Source of the DNA: Burkholderia gladioli
Lineage (GTDB): Bacteria > Pseudomonadota > Gammaproteobacteria > Burkholderiales > Burkholderiaceae
NCBI RefSeq assembly: GCF_000959725.1
Contig: NZ_CP009322.1
Location: forward strand, 2,294,001-2,358,000
Direction of reading: 5' to 3'
Length of the DNA stretch: 64,000 bases
Shown: positions 60,702-64,000 of the stretch, piece by piece
Position numbering within the stretch: the first letter of the stretch is position 1
Layout: every line of letters begins with the position of its first letter
Translations under genes and position numbers: made by a program
The notes under the pieces: generated by a model
The model's input: the letters and a program-made list of their open reading frames with translations, nothing else
Databases searched by the model: none
What the model was told of the DNA's origin: nothing

Positions 60702-62471
60702 ATGCTCACCACCAGTCCTCCCGGTGCCGCCGACGCGGCGCCATCCACGCGCGCCGGCGCCGCGATTCCCGTGCCGCGCCGCGGCGGCCTCAGGCCGCTG
60801 GCCGGCATGCTGCGCTGGCTCGTGGTCGCGGTGCTGACCGTCGCGGTCGCGCTGCCGCTCGGCTTCATCCTGTTCCAGAGCTTGCTGTCGGCGCCGTTCT
60901 TCGACGCCAATCGCAGCTTCGGCCTGGACGGCTTCCGCTTCATCTTCAGCGATCCCGACTTCTGGTCGGCGGTGCGCAATTCCTTCACGATCGCGGGCGG
61001 CATGCTGTTCATCTCGATCCCGCTGGGCGGCATCCTGGCCTTCCTGATGGTGCGCACCGACCTGCCGGGGCGCCGCTGGCTCGAACCGCTGCTGCTCACG
61101 CCGGTGTTCGTCTCGCCGATGGTGCTGGCCTTCGGCTACGTGGTGGCGGCCGGCCCGGTGGGCTTCTACTCGGTCTGGTTCAAGGAACTGACGGGCCTGC
61201 AGACGCTGCCCTGGCAGATCTACTCGATTGCCGCGATCACGCTGATCGTCGGCCTGACCCACGTGCCGCACGTCTACCTGTATGCCTCGGCGGCGCTGCG
61301 CAACCTCGGCTCGGACGTCGAGGAAGCCGCGCGCGTGACGGGCGCCCGGCCGTTTCGCGTGGCGCTCGACGTGAGCCTGCCGATGACCATGCCGGCCCTG
61401 CTGTTCGCCGGCGTGCTGGTGTTCTTCCTCGGCTTCGAGGTGTTCGGGCTGCCGCTGGTGCTGGGCGATCCGGAAGGCCACCTGGTGCTGGCCACCTACC
61501 TCTACAAGCTCACCAACAAGCTCGGCGTGCCGTCCTACCACCTGATGGCGGCGGTGGCGATCTGCATCGTCGCGATCACCTTCCCGCTGGTGCTGCTGCA
61601 GCGCCGCCTGCTCAGGAGCGCGAACCGTTTCGTCACGGTCAAGGGCAAGGCCGGGCGCGCCACCGTGCTGCCGCTGGGCGGCTGGCGGTGGCTGGCGCTG
61701 GCGATCGTGATCGCCTGGCTGGCGCTGACCGTGGTGGTGCCGATCTCGGGCATCGTGCTGCGTGCCTTCGTCACCAACTGGGGCGAGGGCGTGGCGCTGG
61801 CCGAGGTGCTCACGCTGGCCAACTTCGTCGAGCTGTTCGAGCAGGACAACCTGGTGCGCGCGATCCTCAACACGCTCGGCATCGGCGTGATCGGCGGCGC
61901 GCTGGCGATCGGCTTCTACACGCTGGTGGCCTTCGCCGGGCATCGCCGCCACGACTGGGCCACGCGCCTGCTCGACTACCTGGTGCTGCTGCCGCGCGCG
62001 GTGCCGGGGCTGCTGGCGGGCCTGGCCTTCCTGTGGATCTTCCTGTTCGTGCCGGGCCTGCGCGAGTTGAAGAACTCGATGTGGAGCATCTGGGTGGCCT
62101 ACACCGTGGTCTGGCTCGCTTACGGCATGCGCCTGATCCAGAGCGCGCTACTGCAGGTCGGCCCGGAACTGGAGGAAGCCGGCCGCAGTGTCGGCGCGAG
62201 CCGCGCGCGCGTCTCGCTCGACGTCACCCTGCCGCTGGTGCGCTTCGGCCTGCTGGCCGCCTGGCTGCTGATCTTCATGATCTTCGAGCGCGAATACTCG
62301 ACCGCCGTCTACCTGCTCTCGCCGGGGACCGAGGTGATCGGCGCGCTGCTGGTCTCGCTGTGGGCAACCGGCGCCGTCGACCAGGTGGCCGCCCTGTCCG
62401 TCATCAACATCGCGATGGTCGGCGCCGGTCTCGGCGTGGCCCTGCGTTTCGGAGTCAAACTTCATGGATAA
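60702..62471 (+). CDS. ABC transporter permease, fused double domain (FbpB-like)
   Basis: 589 residues made of two similar permease domains of six helices each (about 40-290 and 325-585). Coupling loops E-E-A-A-R-V-T-G-A and E-E-A-G-R-S-V-G-A mark each domain. Single-chain double permeases are normal in the Fe3+ importer group. Residues 1-35 are Ala/Pro-rich. Its stop lies eight bases inside the ATPase gene. Confidence 0.9.
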   Translation: MLTTSPPGAADAAPSTRAGAAIPVPRRGGLRPLAGMLRWLVVAVLTVAVALPLGFILFQSLLSAPFFDANRSFGLDGFRFIFSDPDFWSAVRNSFTIAGGMLFISIPLGGILAFLMVRTDLPGRRWLEPLLLTPVFVSPMVLAFGYVVAAGPVGFYSVWFKELTGLQTLPWQIYSIAAITLIVGLTHVPHVYLYASAALRNLGSDVEEAARVTGARPFRVALDVSLPMTMPALLFAGVLVFFLGFEVFGLPLVLGDPEGHLVLATYLYKLTNKLGVPSYHLMAAVAICIVAITFPLVLLQRRLLRSANRFVTVKGKAGRATVLPLGGWRWLALAIVIAWLALTVVVPISGIVLRAFVTNWGEGVALAEVLTLANFVELFEQDNLVRAILNTLGIGVIGGALAIGFYTLVAFAGHRRHDWATRLLDYLVLLPRAVPGLLAGLAFLWIFLFVPGLRELKNSMWSIWVAYTVVWLAYGMRLIQSALLQVGPELEEAGRSVGASRARVSLDVTLPLVRFGLLAAWLLIFMIFEREYSTAVYLLSPGTEVIGALLVSLWATGAVDQVAALSVINIAMVGAGLGVALRFGVKLHG

Positions 62472-63531
62472 GCTCAGCGTCGACGATCTCCATCTCAGCT
62501 ACGGCAGCAACCCGATCCTCAAGGGCGTGTCGTTCGAACTGAAGGCCGGCGAGGTGGTCTGCCTGCTCGGCGCCTCGGGCAGCGGCAAGACCACCTTGCT
62601 GCGCGCGGTGGCGGGCCTCGAACAGCCGCATGCCGGCCGCATCACGCTCGATGCGCGCGCCTTCTTCGACGGCGCGCGCGGCCTGAACCTGCCGGTCGAG
62701 GAGCGCTCGCTCGGGCTGGTGTTCCAGTCCTACGCGCTGTGGCCGCATCGCACCGTGGCCGACAACGTCGGCTACGGCCTCAAGCTGCGCCGCGTGTCGG
62801 CCGCCGAGACGCGCCAGCGCGTGCAGGCCGCGCTCGACCAGCTCGGCCTCGGCCATCTCGCCGGCCGCTATCCGCACCAGCTTTCCGGCGGCCAGCAGCA
62901 GCGCGTGGCGATCGCGCGCGCGCTGGTCTACAACCCGCCCGTGATCCTGCTCGACGAGCCGCTCTCGAACCTCGACGCGAAGCTGCGCGAGGAGGCGCGC
63001 GCCTGGCTGCGCGAGCTGATCGTCTCGCTGGGGCTGTCGGCGCTGTGCGTCACGCACGACCAGGCCGAGGCGATGGCGATGTCGGACCGCATCCTGCTGC
63101 TGCGCAACGGGCGCATCGAGCAGGAAGGCACGCCGGCCGAACTCTATGGCGCGCCGCGCACGCTCTACACGGCCGAGTTCATGGGCAGCAACAACCGGCT
63201 GGACGCGCGTGTCGAGGCGGTGGCCGGCGAGCGCGTCACGCTGGCCGGCGAAGGCTGGCAGTTGCAGGCGCTGGCGCGCGAGGCGCTCGCGCCGGGCCAG
63301 CCGGCGCAGGCGGTGATCCGCCTCGAACGCGTGCAGGTGGCCGACGCGCCCGGCGCGAACCGCCTGCCGGCCGAGCTCGTCACCTCGATGTATCTCGGCG
63401 ATCGCTGGGAGTACCTGTTCCATTGTGGCGCGCTGCGGCTGCGCGCGTTCGGCCAGGTGCCGCGCGCGGCCGGCCCGCACTGGCTGGAGTTCCCGGCCAA
63501 CGACTGCTGGGCCTTCGCCTCGGCGGGCTGA
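62464..63531 (+). CDS. ABC transporter ATP-binding protein (FbpC/PotA-like)
   Basis: 355 residues. Walker A G-A-S-G-S-G-K-T-T, Q-loop V-F-Q-S-Y, signature L-S-G-G-Q-Q-Q-R, Walker B I-L-L-D-E-P-L-S-N-L-D; then a C-terminal TOBE-like domain of about 110 residues. Start overlaps the permease end by eight bases. A strong hairpin follows the stop. Confidence 0.92.
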   Translation: MDKLSVDDLHLSYGSNPILKGVSFELKAGEVVCLLGASGSGKTTLLRAVAGLEQPHAGRITLDARAFFDGARGLNLPVEERSLGLVFQSYALWPHRTVADNVGYGLKLRRVSAAETRQRVQAALDQLGLGHLAGRYPHQLSGGQQQRVAIARALVYNPPVILLDEPLSNLDAKLREEARAWLRELIVSLGLSALCVTHDQAEAMAMSDRILLLRNGRIEQEGTPAELYGAPRTLYTAEFMGSNNRLDARVEAVAGERVTLAGEGWQLQALAREALAPGQPAQAVIRLERVQVADAPGANRLPAELVTSMYLGDRWEYLFHCGALRLRAFGQVPRAAGPHWLEFPANDCWAFASAG

Positions 63532-63552
63532 GGCCTCGCCCGCCTCGCTTCA

Positions 63553-63584
63553 GGCTGCCGGCCCGCCGCGCCGGGCCGGCAGCC
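63553..63584 (+). terminator. Hairpin after the ABC operon
   Basis: GGCTGCCGGCCCG / CGGGCCGGCAGCC, 13-bp perfect stem with 6-base loop, 21 bases after the ATPase stop; no T-run. Confidence 0.6.
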
Positions 63585-63691
63585 GTCGTCCGCGGGACGA
63601 TCGAGCGCGGTCCTTCACGAACCATGTCGCATCACCCGCTCTTATCGCAGTCCTCATCAATCGATAACAACCAGACTGGAGACATCACCGC

Positions 63692-64000
63692 ATGAACCCG
63701 CTTTTCCGCCCGCGCCATCGCCGCGCGCCCGCGCCGCTGGCCGCCGCCATCGCCGCCGCGCTCACGCTGGCCCCCTGCGCCGCGCAGGCCGCCTCCTCGG
63801 TCACCCTCTACGGGATCATGGACGCCGGCCTCGAATACACCAGCCATGCCGCGCCCCGGGGCGGCGACAGCTTCAAGCTGCGCTCGGGCACCAAGAACAC
63901 CTCGCGCTGGGGCCTGCGCGGCGTCGAGGACCTGGGCGGCGGCCTGCAGGCGGTGTTCCGGCTCGAGAGCGGCATCGACATCGCCAACGGCACGCTCGAC
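63692..64000 (+). CDS. Gram-negative porin, 5' part
   Basis: 103 residues before the window ends. Signal peptide with an unusually Arg/His-rich n-region (F-R-P-R-H-R-R-A-P) and hydrophobic core, cleavage near A-Q-A-A; mature start S-S-V-T-L-Y-G-I-M-D-A-G-L and G-V-E-D-L-G-G-G-L-Q-A-V-F are porin signatures. It follows the ABC operon in the same direction and may be the outer-membrane channel for the same solute; a strong hairpin in between suggests its own promoter. Confidence 0.9.
   Translation, partial: MNPLFRPRHRRAPAPLAAAIAAALTLAPCAAQAASSVTLYGIMDAGLEYTSHAAPRGGDSFKLRSGTKNTSRWGLRGVEDLGGGLQAVFRLESGIDIANGTLD

Overview
The window is a stretch of high-GC (about two-thirds G+C or more) Gram-negative chromosome. 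The codon bias, OmpC-type porins, EgtB/EgtD pair, TctD/TctE-type two-component system, many LysR and MocR regulators and Burkholderia-style collagen-like repeat protein all point to Burkholderia sensu stricto, perhaps the plant-associated gladioli/glumae group; the species guess is inference. I see no insertion sequence, prophage, CRISPR array or rRNA. Most of the window looks like ordinary accessory-metabolism chromosome.

Layout. 1-6.1 kb: the 3' part of a gene for a Gly-Thr-Ser collagen-like repeat protein, an ICMT-like membrane methyltransferase, a TauE/SafE exporter divergent from a MocR-type regulator, and the remnant of an MFS transporter gene. 6.1-13.5 kb: DoxX, pirin and a divergent LysR gene; three tandem identical tRNA-Val(GAC) genes; an MFS exporter; LysR plus AEC transporter; a flavin reductase. 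13.5-19 kb: small hypothetical genes, NhaR divergent from TerC, and an exported L,D-transpeptidase. 19-30 kb: a PNPOx-like protein divergent from a PdxR-like MocR regulator, two short-chain dehydrogenases, LysR, two exported alpha/beta hydrolases, a nitrilase-family amidohydrolase, a lipoprotein, an AI-2E-family permease, and a rubredoxin-domain protein divergent from TetR. 30-40.6 kb: a YncE-like beta-propeller with a fatty-acid-hydroxylase/sterol-desaturase-type enzyme, an NAD salvage pair (nadV, nadM-Nudix), the ergothioneine genes egtB-egtD, DUF427, alanine racemase and enoyl-CoA hydratase. 40.6-43.5 kb: a LexA-box-like site ahead of a small exported protein, then a porin.

43.5-56 kb is the most coherent block and looks like an organosulfur acquisition region. 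It has a four-domain rhodanese, cysteine dioxygenase and a divergent LysR regulator. An SfnB-like acyl-CoA-dehydrogenase-fold flavoprotein diverges from a run of SsuD-like monooxygenase, class II aldolase, SsuA-like binding protein, permease with an enlarged N terminus, ATPase, membrane-anchored cytochrome c and a second SsuA-like binding protein. The two divergent promoter regions in this block share a CATGCAAAA sequence, suggesting one regulator. The cytochrome c and aldolase inside a sulfonate-type ABC transporter cluster are the best candidate here for something not yet described.

56-64 kb: a MOSC protein, then a TctE/TctD-type two-component system divergent from an Fe3+-class ABC importer (binding protein, fused double permease, ATPase), followed by the start of a porin gene that runs off the window. 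Hairpins between the binding-protein and permease genes probably adjust their relative expression.
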